From contig JBNGIS010031962.1 of the NCBI GenBank assembly GCA_049999725.1, positions 1-40,450 on the forward strand: 40,450 nt of DNA, written 5' to 3'. Shown piece by piece: positions 31,419 through 40,450 of the stretch (positions are counted from its first letter, which is position 1; every line of letters starts with the position of its first letter). The position numbers and the translations under genes were made by a program. The DNA is from Haplomitrium mnioides. Lineage: Eukaryota; Marchantiophyta; Haplomitriopsida; Calobryales. The notes under the pieces are model-generated. The model ran no database searches. It had not been told where the DNA came from and saw only the letters and a list, made by a program, of their open reading frames with translations.

Positions 31419-31428
31419 TAGATTGTAT

Positions 31429-31447
31429 TGGTGCTAGAAGGAGGGCC
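31429..31447 (+). promoter_or_regulatory. Primer-binding site of element D
   Basis: TGGTGCTAGAAGGAGGGCC, ten bases after the LTR. It differs by one base from A's TGGCGCTAGAAGGAGGGC. Its plus-strand position fixes D's orientation. Confidence 0.75.
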
Positions 31448-31584
31448 AAGGTTCAAAGGAACCTGAGATCAACTTGGAACTACAAAATCACCTTGCGCGA
31501 GGCAGGCCTACATGAGGGGTGAGGGCATAAGCATTGGAGGTCTTTTAATGATAAGAGGTAAGCTTAGTGATGTGTAATAACCGT
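31448..31584 (+). other. Element D leader, cut by element C
   Basis: Matches the reverse complement of the A and B leaders: AAGGAACCTGAGATCAACTT, then GAGGGCATAAGCATTGG and a TTTTAATGATAAG segment. It stops at ACCGT (31580-31584), right where C's TGTCGCTCCCC begins. No coding sequence is left. Confidence 0.7.
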
Positions 31585-33192
31585 TGTCGCTCCCCTATTT
31601 CGGGTATTAACCTTTTTAGGCCCTGTTTCGAGGCAGAGGAGGATAGGTTTTATGGGCTTTCAGGTTATTTTCTGAGATGGCCCCTTGCCAGTTACCACTT
31701 TCAGACCTTAAGGACTCTTCCTCTCCTTACAGGCCTAGTATGCTTTTCTCTCTCTTCTTCTTCACACACTCAAGTTAGACATTCCACCATACACACGTCC
31801 ACATCCATTTACACCCAGTTGTGATTTGTGTGATTCTTCCTCTTTATTCCTAGGACCCAATGACTTAGGTCCTGCCACCTTATTTGAGCTTGGGCAGAAT
31901 GGTGTTGGTGACTTGCACAACTGGACAACACAACATTTCTAGACTCCCCCTTTCAAGGTTGTCACAGGACTAATACAACTATTCCTAACTATCATAAGCT
32001 ACACTAATTTCATAACTATGCAAACAGATCAGGAACAGAGAGCATTCACCCCCAGGATACCAGACTTGTGTCAAGGGATTGGACTCCCCCTTCAAGTGTG
32101 TTCCCAGGGTCTACTCAATTGATCCGCTGTCCACTAATCTAACAACTCAAGAGGACACACATGCAGAAAGGAAATCTAACTACACATATATGGACCACAC
32201 TTATATACAATATATGCAAGAGAAAACAAAGTCCTTGAAGGCCCTCTGGAATTCTAACTGATTATACTTCCCTTGTGAATCCTGCTGCCTTACAACTGCA
32301 GCCCTGCAACCCACACACCCTCCTCTCTAGTTAGTTTTTCAACTTCCCTCGCAAGAAGCCCTGCTTTTACTTCCTCACGCTAGGAAGAGAGTTTCTTTTA
32401 CTTCCACCTCTGGAAGACAACTTTACCAGCTGCAGGTAGCCCACTCCACCCTCGAGCCTTGACGAGTCTTACTATGCAGTGCACCGGCACTGGCATAGCC
32501 CTCCCTCTCAGCTCTACTTGAAGAATAACACACTAGAGTGTTCTCCGAACACTCTGGGCTGATGCACTTGCACAAGGGAATGCCGAGAGACTCCAAGCTC
32601 CCTACTCGGCAGCCTCTCCTTAGTTCTTAGCCGACCAAAAACTCCTTGATGCTATTGTATCAGTAACCCTCCGCTGTGGTCCACCGGCAAGGATGAGGTC
32701 ACCTGGGTCTCCCCCCAGTCCTCCTCTAAATCCCCCTGGCCCCCTGGAGCTAGTACCCCTGCTTCACGTAGCTTTCAATGAATTATTGCCCTGCCTTACC
32801 ATGCGCACTTCCCCTTTCTTGCTATCGCTGTCACCCCGCAATTGTCCGTGAAACGCCGAGACGACTCCAAGCTCCCTACCCGGCAGCCTCTCCTTAGTTC
32901 TCAGTCGACCGAAAACTCCTTTCAGCTATCATATCAGTAACCCTCCGCTCTGGTCTACCGGCAAGGATGAGTTCACCTGGATCGCCCGAGCATCCAGAGC
33001 TCCCTACTTTGCAACACTCGGCGCCCCTCCAGTCCACCTCCGAGTCCCCTTGGCCCCCTAGAGCTAGTAACTCTGCTTCACGTAGCCTTCACTGAATTAT
33101 CGCCCTGTCTTACCATGCACGAATCTTGTGCCCCGCAACGCTATATCTCCAACAATTTCCCGTGCATCAACCTAGAAGAATTCCATTAGAAA

Positions 33193-33202
33193 TGATGTAT
33201 AC
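33193..33202 (-). promoter_or_regulatory. Possible TATA element of C left LTR
   Basis: TATACATC on the minus strand, at the place matching 722-731 in F. Weak as a core promoter; conservation is the only support. Confidence 0.3.
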
Positions 33203-33539
33203 TCCCCTCACGCACTGCTCCCCGACGCCCGATCCGATGAATAGTCGTTATTGCCGTTAGCTCGCAACAAGGGACGACGACGCGTGGTTTCACTGTTAGG
33301 TAATCCCATTACTACGGGATGGGAGAAAGTGTCACGTGTCCTGCAGTTGATTGAGGAAAAGCCAATGTAAACGGTAACTTTGACGAGGAGCTCCGAGGAA
33401 TCTTGCGGGGAGAGATTCCACAAATTCTTGCAGAACCAGGTCCGAAGAGGCTTTCGGAACCGAGTTCCGCAGTGCCCCATGGTACCGACTCCAAGGAATG
33501 TCCTTAGATCCCCCTGTAGATGCTTCTTTCTTCTCCTCG

Positions 33540-33960
33540 CGCCACGTCGTCCGCTGCACCGCCTTCCGACGCCGCCCCGCAAGGGGTAGGCTGACCGTCG
33601 GGCTGACCTCTCCCTCCATAGTTGCCCAAGGTCGGGTGAACTCCTCTCCTTGTGCCGCGTGTCCCGTGAATTGCCTCGGGGTCCTTGGAGTCGCCACGTC
33701 CTCCGAAGGCCGCTGTTCGATGCCGCCCCGCAAAGGGGTAGGCGGACCGTCGCGCTGACCTCCTTCGGATGTTGACCCACGGAACCCCTGCGTGCTTCCC
33801 AAGTCACCACGTCATCCGACGCCGCCCTGCAAAGGGTAGACGGACCGTTGCGCGGACCCTTCTTCCAAAGTTGACCTTCGGAAACACGTCCCGACTCCTC
33901 AGCGCGCCACGTTTCCAAAGCCTCCTGCGGACTCCCTGCGCTCGCCACGTCATCCGTAGA
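33540..33960. repeat. ACGT-core repeat block in LTR C
   Basis: Repeats with GCCACGTCATCCGA, GCCGCCCCGCAAAGGGGTAG and GGACCGTCGCGCTGACC. ACGT cores near 33541, 33694, 33808, 33906 and 33946. On the minus strand most read TGACGTGG. They lie upstream of the possible TATA element in transcription orientation. Confidence 0.7.
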
Positions 33961-35430
33961 ACCGTCGTGGACTTCCCCTGTTCGCTAAATAAGAACGGTG
34001 TCGATGTCGCCGTTTCGATATACCTTCGAAGTAAGAACTACTCGCGCGCTTGAGGCTTGCTTCGTTAACACTTACGAAAGCTCGCTATAAGAACTACTAG
34101 GCCCTTTTGGACCGTTCGCCCCTTTCGAACTTTCTGCCGCACCCCATCGAACTTTTACCTATTTGGATGCCGAAGTGGCAAAGTATCACCTTTTCAGCGC
34201 CGGTAGCTCCTCCGTCGGTCGCACCGTCATTAACTTCGTTTTCTGGCCGCTATCATCTCGCTCGCCGATTCGCCGACATATCGTGCTTTCGCCATGCCCT
34301 TCGTTTCCCCCCATTGAATAGGCACCATATCGCCCTTCTGGCTCAGCCTTCTTCCCGTTGGACGGTTTGTGTTAGGTCACCGCTTCGCCACTGATTCGCG
34401 TCGTTTGAATCGGTTCGCCGACAAGTCGCTTTTTCGACGTCACTCGCTTTTATTCGGTCAGATCGGTGATCAATCCCCCTTTTGGCTCTCCTCTGTGTAT
34501 CCTCTTGGCGAATCTGCGCTAGGTCACCCCTTTGGCTTCCGCGTTGCTCCTCCTCTTGGATCTTCAATAGATCGCCCTTCCGGCACTCTCCCGATTTCCT
34601 TCGGCCAGAACCGCAATAAGTTGTTGTTTCAGGCCCTCCTCCTTGCTCCCCTGTTTGGATCCTCGCGGATCCCTCTTAACTGGGCTCTCCACGTCGTAAG
34701 ATGCATCAGAACCAAGATAAGTGGGCTCCCCACTTAGGGAGGCGCTTTTCCGCAGATCTGCGGGCCTACTGATGTTGCCACATCGTCCGTGGAATCCCGC
34801 GAAGGGCTCTGGAGACGCCCCGTTTTCGTGGAATCTCGCGGGACCTTTCGGGGACTCCACTCTTCCATCAAGACTTACCGACTCGGATGGAGCGTTCGAT
34901 CGGCCTCTGCAGGGTTCGCTCTTGCTTGTGGGATCGAGGCGTCCCTCTTCCCTAGCCTTGCTCGCCCTCGTGACAATCTCACCTCCTCTTGTTAGCTCTT
35001 GATGCTTGCTTCCCGATTTGTGGCCACTAGAGGACCCCCGCGATCTGCCTTTCTTCGTAGTGCCTTCAAGCTTCCTTGTTGTTGATCCCTTATTCCTCCT
35101 CCTGCAATTGCCTCGCCATAGGTGGCTACTCTATTCCTTCTCCCCAGGCTCCGATCCCAGCACCCTCCTTTGGCCCACAGATTCTCGTTGGCCTGATTTG
35201 AATTTGAAAATGGGGCCCCTCCCTTGGTTGGCGATCACTACTCTCCTTCCTCCTCTCCTCTGCCATGATCCTGTTTCCCTCCCAGGACTCATGCGCCCTG
35301 CTCTTATCAGCTGTTTGAGGTAATCAGCTGTTCCTAAAAGGCCTTCACACTCGCAATGGGATCATATGGCCAATGGTGCTTCTTATTTTGTGAATTCCGC
35401 TTGAATGCTCTAAAACAATGGCAAACATAA

Positions 35431-35440
35431 CTCCCCCTTC
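35431..35440 (-). promoter_or_regulatory. Polypurine tract of element C
   Basis: Minus strand GAAGGGGGAG, identical to A's tract and three bases from the LTR edge. Confidence 0.8.
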
Positions 35441-35577
35441 AAGTGTGACGTGTCCACGCGAACACACCTCTTCTCCCTCATTTTTTTGGTGCCTCTGCAG
35501 CCGGTTGCTGGCCCGACTCTGTAACTCATGCAAAACAACCCCACGAAACAACCCCCCCACAAAACACACACTCACAC

Positions 35578-35592
35578 ACACACATACACTTA
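35578..35592 (-). promoter_or_regulatory. Candidate splice donor at the end of the C ORF
   Basis: Minus strand reads CACAGGTAAGTGTATG, a perfect AG/GTAAGT donor. It also forms the stop codon of the ORF (AGG TAA). A possible acceptor is the TTACAG near 35518. Some Tat-group elements are known to splice, but element A has GAGGGTAGAAG here, so the signal is not conserved. Low confidence. Confidence 0.2.
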
Positions 35593-36486
35593 CCTGTGCG
35601 CATTCTTCTCGCTCATCCTCTTCTCTGGATCCCACACAAAAGTCGTGCTTCCAGATTTTGATTTGAGGGGAATATGAGGTCTCTGCAGCAACATGCCTTG
35701 CTGCATTCCCTTTTGCATCGTGAGCCATCCCTCAGACCTGGGATCCCTTTGCTGGCATGTTTCCCTTGGCTTGGGGGCATGCCCAACACACACCCACAAG
35801 GAACAGTTGATCAAACAAGCATACACAAAGGTACTGTACTTCGGGCGTGTAACTTTACAATTACATTCAATGTTGGTGGTGATGGGGCTACCCATAACAA
35901 TTCCTTCCATGTCACCAAGATCCTTGGGTTGCATCAAGCTGAGCTTTGTCTCTGGATTGAGATTGGGCTCATCTTCCGACATCTTCAGATCCTCCGGGCT
36001 GCAACTGAGTATTTCCATTATCGTGCATTCCACCACTTGAGGAGGCTCTAACTTAACGACACTTGGCAGGTGCTCATGATAACTTTCTGTATCCGGGTAC
36101 ACCGTCGTCGACCCCCCTCGCAGTTCGAGTTCGGGGCTCAACCGACATTGGTCTTCCGGTGGGTCCTCCTCTTGGAGGGAATGAGGTTCAGTTGCGCCAT
36201 CTCCTCCTTGCCCTGGTGGGGCCTTTCCCTGGTCCCTTGATTGGTGCACAGAGTCCTCTTCTTCCGGTCCTGATTCCTCCGCCTCCGCTTGAATGTCATA
36301 ATTTTGGAGATCTTGCACCATGACCAGGGATGCTTCCACCTCTTGGAGCTCATTTGGATCGCCTCGTGATTGCTGCTCCAGGACATGCCTCAAGTCCTCA
36401 TCGTCTGCCTTCTCCTCGGTTTGTGTCTGGTAGAACCAGGTGGGGTATTCCGCCTCGTATTCAGAATAGCTCATGGATGACCACAC
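35590..36486 (-). CDS. Element C: acidic and C-terminal part of the gag-tail ORF (298 codons open)
   Basis: The longest coding-like frame in the window outside B's RT. It begins MWSSMSYSEYEAEYPTW. An acidic, Gln/Glu-rich middle follows, then PPQVVECTIMEI, EDEPNLNPETKLSLMQPKDL and MEGIVM. The end is QQRDPRSEGWLTMQK, QQGMLLQRPHIPLK and STTFVWDPEKR. Element A encodes matching segments (PPQVVECTIIEI, PNFNPERKLALIQPKDL, QQGMMLHRSRIHLK, TTFAWDPGKR), so the protein was selected at some time. There is no pol motif. The Met at 36486 is only the first Met after a TAG; homology continues upstream into the knuckle region, so the original protein was longer. Function unknown; by context a packaging or RNA-binding helper is possible. 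Confidence 0.6.
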   Translation of the reverse strand: MWSSMSYSEYEAEYPTWFYQTQTEEKADDEDLRHVLEQQSRGDPNELQEVEASLVMVQDLQNYDIQAEAEESGPEEEDSVHQSRDQGKAPPGQGGDGATEPHSLQEEDPPEDQCRLSPELELRGGSTTVYPDTESYHEHLPSVVKLEPPQVVECTIMEILSCSPEDLKMSEDEPNLNPETKLSLMQPKDLGDMEGIVMGSPITTNIECNCKVTRPKYSTFVYACLINCSLWVCVGHAPKPRETCQQRDPRSEGWLTMQKGMQQGMLLQRPHIPLKSKSGSTTFVWDPEKRMSEKNAHR

Positions 36487-36501
36487 TTGATTCGTACCTT
36501 T

Positions 36502-37200
36502 CTAAGCCCTCCGTCTTTTCTGGCTATGGCTCTTCCAGTGAGACTTGGATATAGCTTTGGATTTTACATGACAACACTCCTCTGAGCCAAAGGTCTCCTC
36601 CTTCACCAAGACTGCTTCCTCCTCCTCATACTGGGAATGCAGTGTAATTGGGCACTCATACTTCTGCCCCCATGGTTTCGAGCAGTTGGGGGAAACATAT
36701 CCAGGCTGGCCACAATTCCAGCACACCATAACAATTCTCTTCGGTGGTCCTGCTGCGACCCATTCATCTGATTGTTCAGCTCTCTGAAGATTTGGCGTGA
36801 GGCTTGATAGGAGGGTCTACAGTACCTCCATTTTTTAGCTCAATTCCACTAAGCGAGCCTTCTCTCCTTTGGCAGCCTTTTTGATCGTTTGCTTCCACTT
36901 TTGCTTCTTCTTTCTCGAAGATCTCGGTTCATCAGAGCTGCTACTAGAGGAGTCACTGTCACTTTCCACGGTAGATGTAGAGCTCTCTTCTATGTCTTCA
37001 TTGCTACTTGAACCATCTGAAGAATATCCTCATACATGCTTAGCTCGTCTTTTCCTTCTCCCATGGCCATGGCCCATTTTCCCAGTTGAAGAAACTTCAC
37101 TCCTCCCAAATCTGATAACTTGGCCTCTTCTTCTCGCCACTCTTCCTCAACAGACTCAACCCCCAGTTGCTTTGTTTCTCGGAAGTAACTTCTCACAGAC
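36502..37200 (-). pseudogene. Element C: Ser-rich/basic tract and zinc knuckle upstream of the main frame
   Basis: Read from about 37200: EEEAKLSDLGGVKF (as in A), then after a frameshift GRRKRRAKHV, a stop, and a Ser/Asp tract (STSTVESDSDSSSSSSDEP). A basic SRKKKQKWKQTIKKAAKG stretch follows, ending in VELS and a TAA (36835-36837). It then continues in frame as KMEVL-stop-TLLSSL, KRIVMVCWNCGQPGYVSPNC (knuckle, 36682-36723) and a basic KSHWKSHSQKRRRA patch ending in TAG before the next frame. The knuckle has Tyr in place of His. The capsid region seen in B is absent. Confidence 0.7.
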
Positions 37201-37271
37201 TAACTTGAGTCTCTTGTGCACATAGTGTCTCTCTGGTTCGGGTTGGTCTAAGGTTTTTTCAAACCTTTGGC

Positions 37272-37286
37272 CCTCTTTCTAGCGCC
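37272..37286 (-). promoter_or_regulatory. Primer-binding site of element C
   Basis: Minus strand TGGCGCTAGAAAGAG, about ten bases inside the right LTR. Same site as A, B and D. Confidence 0.7.
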
Positions 37287-37296
37287 AAAAAATTCA

Positions 37297-37870
37297 TGTC
37301 GCTCCCCTGTTTTGGGTCTTAACCTTTTCAGGCCCTGTTTCGAGGCAATGGAAGACAGGTTTTACGGGCTTTCAAGTTCTTTTCTGAGATGGCCCCTTGC
37401 CAGTTACCACTTTCAGACCTTAAGGACTCTTCCTCTCCTTATAGGCATGGTATGCTTTTCTCTCTCTTCTTCTTCACACACTCAAGTTAGACATTCCACC
37501 ATACACAAGTCCACATCCATTTACACCCAACTGTGATTTGTGTGATTCTTCCTCTTTATTCCTAGGACCCAATGACTTAGGTCCTGCCACCTTATTTGAG
37601 CTTGGGCAGAATGGTGCTGTTGACCTGCACAACATGACAACAAAACAGTTCTGGATTCCCCTTTTCAAGGTTGTGACAAGACTAATACAACTATTCCTAA
37701 CTATCCTAAGCTGCACTAATTTCCTAACAATGCAAACAGATCAGGAACAGAGAGCATTCACCCCCAGGATACCAGACTTGTGTCAAGGGATTGGACTCCC
37801 CCTTCAAGTGTGTTCCCAGGGTCTGCTCAACTGATCTGCTATCCACTAATCTAACAACTCAAGAGGACAC
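37297..37870 (-). repeat. Element C 5' LTR, first 574 bp
   Basis: Colinear with 31585-32158. It stops at GAGGACAC, where the left copy goes on with ACATGCAGAAAGG but this one continues with E's TGTCAGCCCCC. Confidence 0.88.
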
Positions 37871-39883
37871 TGTCAGCCCCCTCCTTCTGGTCTTATCCTC
37901 CAAACACCGCTCTTCGGAAGGAAAAGACTGACTTTTACAGGGTTCAAGTTCTTTTATGAGATGGCCTCGCTGCAAGTTATCAATTTCAGGTCTTAAGGGT
38001 GTTCCTTCTCACCTTACTGACCTTTCTCCTTATTCAACTCTCTATTCAACATTCATACACACCACAAAAGCGCCTTTGATCAAATTCCTAAGTGTATTTC
38101 AGGGATTCGAAATGGGATCTAGATTCAAAGTTTACAATGCAAGACCAAGTCCTGATTTTTGAATTATATAGGGGATTTGTCCCCCTACTGCCTTACCCTC
38201 TGAATTTGATTCTTGGACCCTTGCTGATTTGAGACCCTACTTACTTCAGATCCGAAGTGTCTCTTTGGAAAATGCAAACACAAGACAAAACTATCTAACC
38301 AATGCACACACGACACCACACACTCTGCCAGCGTTCCTCTCACTTGGGCTGATCCCCGCAACACAATCGTGACCTCTCAACCCTCCATTCCTCTCGTTCC
38401 TCTGCAGCTCCTCTGTTTCTCCCAAGATCCGATCTTTGTTGCCTCCCTTGCACTCCTGATCTTTATTCCACCTCCTCTTGAGCCTCACGATTCTAGTGAC
38501 ACGTCCTCCCTCTACTCACGCACCCTTTTCTAGATAGTCTTTTTACCTTCCCTCGCGAGAAGCCCTGGTTTGACTTGTTCAGGATCGGAAGAGGTCTTGT
38601 TTAACTTCCACCTCTGGAAGACAGTCCTCTCGATTGCTGGCCACCCACTCCACCCCAAAGCTTAGATGGATCTTCTTACACCATGCGCAGGCACGAATGC
38701 AGCTACTCCTTCTTGACTTCCCTTGAGAGAATAAACCAGAAACGCCCCTGACGTTTCTGGGATTGCTGCTCCTACACAGTTGACACTAAGGCGACCCCAA
38801 AGATCCCACCTTGGTAGCCCCTCCGATTTCAAGACAACCCAGATTCCCTTCAGCCTTCAAGTATCAGTCCACCTCCGATGTTGGTCCACCCGCAGAGATG
38901 AGTTCACCTGGATCGCCTGAGCCTCTACAGCTCTCCGCCTAGCGATTCCGAGCGCCCCTCCAATCCACCTCCACCCCTGCTAGCCTACTGCTCGAGTTCA
39001 CCTACCTCAAGTGAAGCTTCAAGAAATCTGTCCTCCCTCCCTCGTGTGTCTTCCTTTCTGTTATCGCTCTCACGACTTGCAAGCTTGCATTTACACCAAC
39101 CCCTCAAACATCGCAGACAATCCCTTTGTACTCCCCCCTCACCTTGCTGAAGCCTTTCTGTTTCTCTCGCATTCTTGTTTCCCTCGCTTTCGGCAGTTAA
39201 TCTTGTTAAGCAACATCGTGGTGACACTTGGCCAGTACGAGCAACAACTAACTGAAACAGTTAACCGAAGGTTCTCAACTACTCTTCCGAATTCTCGTTT
39301 AATCCCAGTAGATGCCCCTGGCGTGGACTGGGTGCGAAGCTGGCACTTGGTCGAATGTGGGTGAAGACCGTGCTCGGAGCTCCTGACGGTTTCTTGAACA
39401 AGAACGCCTCTTTCCCCCTCGCTGGACTTGGCTGTTTTTCTTGTTGGCTTTGTTTCTTGAGAAGCTGACACTTGTCAGTTTGCCCGCATCTAACGGTATC
39501 AGTTGAAGCATTCAGGATTAAGGAATATTTTCGAAGAACTCTTGGATGAACCCTGCCTTCGATTCATAGTGCTCTCTTTTGCAGGTTTGTGATCAGGATC
39601 ACCTCGCTATTTGGACGCCTCAGTAATCCTGTCGCAATCTTGGTTCGATTCCTTTGAAGCATCAGTTCGAGCGTAGACCCGAAGTAGATGTCGAGGAGGT
39701 CTTTCCGCAGGAAAATCTAAAGACATTTACTTGGGATAGGATTGGATTCATAGGTCGACCTCGTAGATTGGCCAACCGTTGCATCTCGTGGGCAGATTCC
39801 TAGTTTTTCCTTGATTCTCCTCGTTGCCATGCCCCCGCGACCACCCGCAGACCCCCGCAAGAGCTCACGGACCCTTGCCAGCT

Positions 39884-40130
39884 GCCACGTGCCTCACAAA
39901 CTCCACCGGAACCGCGCCGTCAATCAGCAGAACTTCGTTATCGCCCTCAGGACACCACAGGTCGCCACGTGTCCGTGAACTCCCTCGGAACCCCGCCATC
40001 ACTCTTCGAAATCCCGCAATTGCCCTCAAAACACCACAAGTCGCCACGTGTCCGCGAACTCCCTCCGAACCCTGCCATACTCTTCGAAATCCCGCCGTCG
40101 TCCTCGGAACACTACAGGTTGCCACGTGCC
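39884..40130. repeat. 79-bp G-box minisatellite in LTR E
   Basis: GCCACGTG recurs at 39884, 39964, 40043 and 40121, so 80, 79 and 78 bp apart. Units share GAACTCCCTCGGAACCC, TCTTCGAAATCCCGC and CACCACAGGTCGCCACGTG. Each has a perfect palindromic CACGTG. Confidence 0.88.
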
Positions 40131-40139
40131 CTGCCTTCC

Positions 40140-40450
40140 ACATCATCCGCAAAGCGCCGTCTGCTGCCGCCTCGCAAAGGGGTAGGCAGACCGTCGCATT
40201 GACCAGATTTTGTAGTTGACCCGTTGCTGATCCGCATGAACCCTCGGACCATAGTGGAGCACCACGTCATTCGTCAAAGACCCGCAGGAACCCTCAGACC
40301 CCGCTGAACGCCACTTCATCCGTCGCCGCGCCGTCGGACGCCACCCCGCAAGGGGGTAGGCGGACCGTTGCCTTGACTGGATTCCGTAGTTGACACGTTG
40401 CTCACTCGCACGAACCCTCGGACCAAAGTGGAGCGCCATGTCATCCGTAA
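40140..40450. repeat. ACGT-core repeat block in LTR E
   Basis: Two clear units with GCAAAGGGGTAGGCAGACCG / GCAAGGGGGTAGGCGGACCG and AGTTGACCCGTTGCTGATCC / AGTTGACACGTTGCTCACTC, about 170 bp apart. They match the F and C blocks. The last unit is cut by the window edge. Confidence 0.7.

Larger units (their letters stand above)
29434..31584 (+). mobile_element. Element D: 5' part of a plus-strand gypsy-type element
   Basis: LTR 29434-31418, then primer-binding site and leader up to 31584, where element C begins. The start TGTCAGCCGGACTTGAAGG shares TTGAAGGTACTTCGTG with the reverse complement of B's LTR near 14105. The end, GGAGGCGCAACA, mirrors the start of A's LTR, so D is a relative in the opposite orientation. 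The rest of D is not in the window and may lie beyond C and E. It is inserted in the satellite; the 5 bases before it are GTGCA. Confidence 0.82.
31585..35427 (-). repeat. Element C 3' LTR, 3843 bp
   Basis: Begins TGTCGCTCCCC and ends GCAAACA next to the polypurine tract. The first 574 bp match 37297-37870 closely (GATGGCCCCTTGCCAGTTAC, CCCAGGATACCAGACTTGTG). From about 32435 it matches F. It contains a duplicated CAAGGATGAGGTCACCTGG block (32690, 32960) and an ACGT-core block (33540-33960). The ORFs in it, the longest 246 codons at 33208-33948, are repeat-driven. Confidence 0.85.
31585..37870 (-). mobile_element. Element C: non-autonomous long-LTR retrotransposon, right LTR interrupted
   Basis: Left (3') LTR 31585-35427, interior 35428-37296, first 574 bp of the right (5') LTR 37297-37870. 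At 37870 a different LTR (E) cuts in; the rest of C's right LTR is not in the window. Polypurine tract at 35431-35440 and primer-binding site at 37272-37286 give minus orientation. The 1.87 kb interior holds only the capsid-less gag-tail ORF family shared with A and no pol. C's LTR, by contrast, is of the F/E kind, not the A/B kind. A 5-bp duplication cannot be checked because C's right end is missing. Confidence 0.85.
37871..40450 (-). mobile_element. Element E: partial related LTR, minus orientation
   Basis: Begins TGTCAGCCCCCTCC. It shows C-like landmarks in order (TTCAAGTTCTTTTATGAGATGG, AATTTCAGGTCTTAAGG) and A-like ones later (AACTTCCACCTCTGGAAGAC, CCACCCACTCC, CAGTCCACCTCCGATGTTGG). 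It is thus an independent LTR of the same superfamily that entered C's right LTR. It continues past the window. If a 5-bp duplication exists its left copy is GACAC (37866-37870). No coding sequence recognised; short ORFs are not conserved. Confidence 0.78.

Noticed and set aside
33208-33948. 246-codon minus-strand ORF in LTR C
   Set aside because: It lies in the ACGT-core repeat block, is Arg/Ser/Gly-rich, overlaps other open frames and is not preserved in the matching part of F. Open by composition.
1-40450. Host genes, tRNAs or rRNA genes
   Set aside because: I saw no exon-like conserved protein outside the retroelements and no tRNA or rRNA signature. A tRNA scan was not possible, so absence is not proven.

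Overview
This window looks like intergenic heterochromatin from a land plant with a large, repeat-rich genome. I found no host protein gene, rRNA or tRNA. Almost every base belongs to LTR retrotransposons or to a satellite array. The coding remnants are plant-type Ty3/gypsy (gag with CCHC knuckles, a DGG-type protease, RT, RNase H and integrase; closest by eye to the Athila/Tat side of the family) and plant-type Ty1/copia. I cannot name the species.

Layout, with my own labels. 1-2312: part of a long minus-strand LTR (element F). 2313-2812: unassigned AT-rich DNA. 2813-22826: element B, a decayed minus-strand gypsy element with all pol domains. Element A (3767-12738) is inserted in B's left LTR and flanked by a perfect 5-bp duplication, TCTGG. 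A is a non-autonomous element with about 3.5 kb LTRs and a 2 kb interior. 22827-24144: 3' end of a plus-strand copia element with a short LTR. 24145-29433: a satellite of about 91-bp monomers with one inverted block. 29434-31584: start of a plus-strand gypsy-type element D (2 kb LTR, primer-binding site, leader). 31585-37870: element C, a second non-autonomous element with a 3.8 kb left LTR and an incomplete right LTR. 37871-40450: a related LTR (element E) that interrupts C's right LTR and runs off the window.

Inferred order: satellite first, then copia and D inside it; B beside or into the copia element and A into B; C into D's leader and E into C.

The most interesting biology is in the non-autonomous elements. 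A and C share an interior that has lost the capsid domain and all of pol. It keeps a Ser-rich/basic plus zinc-knuckle gag tail joined to an acidic region and a conserved C-terminal module I do not recognise. Yet A and C carry clearly different LTR sets. The LTRs themselves are built largely from minisatellites. Several of these repeat an ACGTGGC (G-box/ABRE-like) core at regular spacing (about 148 bp in A and B, about 79 bp in E). In A's left LTR the array lies just upstream of a good TATA box in the direction of transcription.
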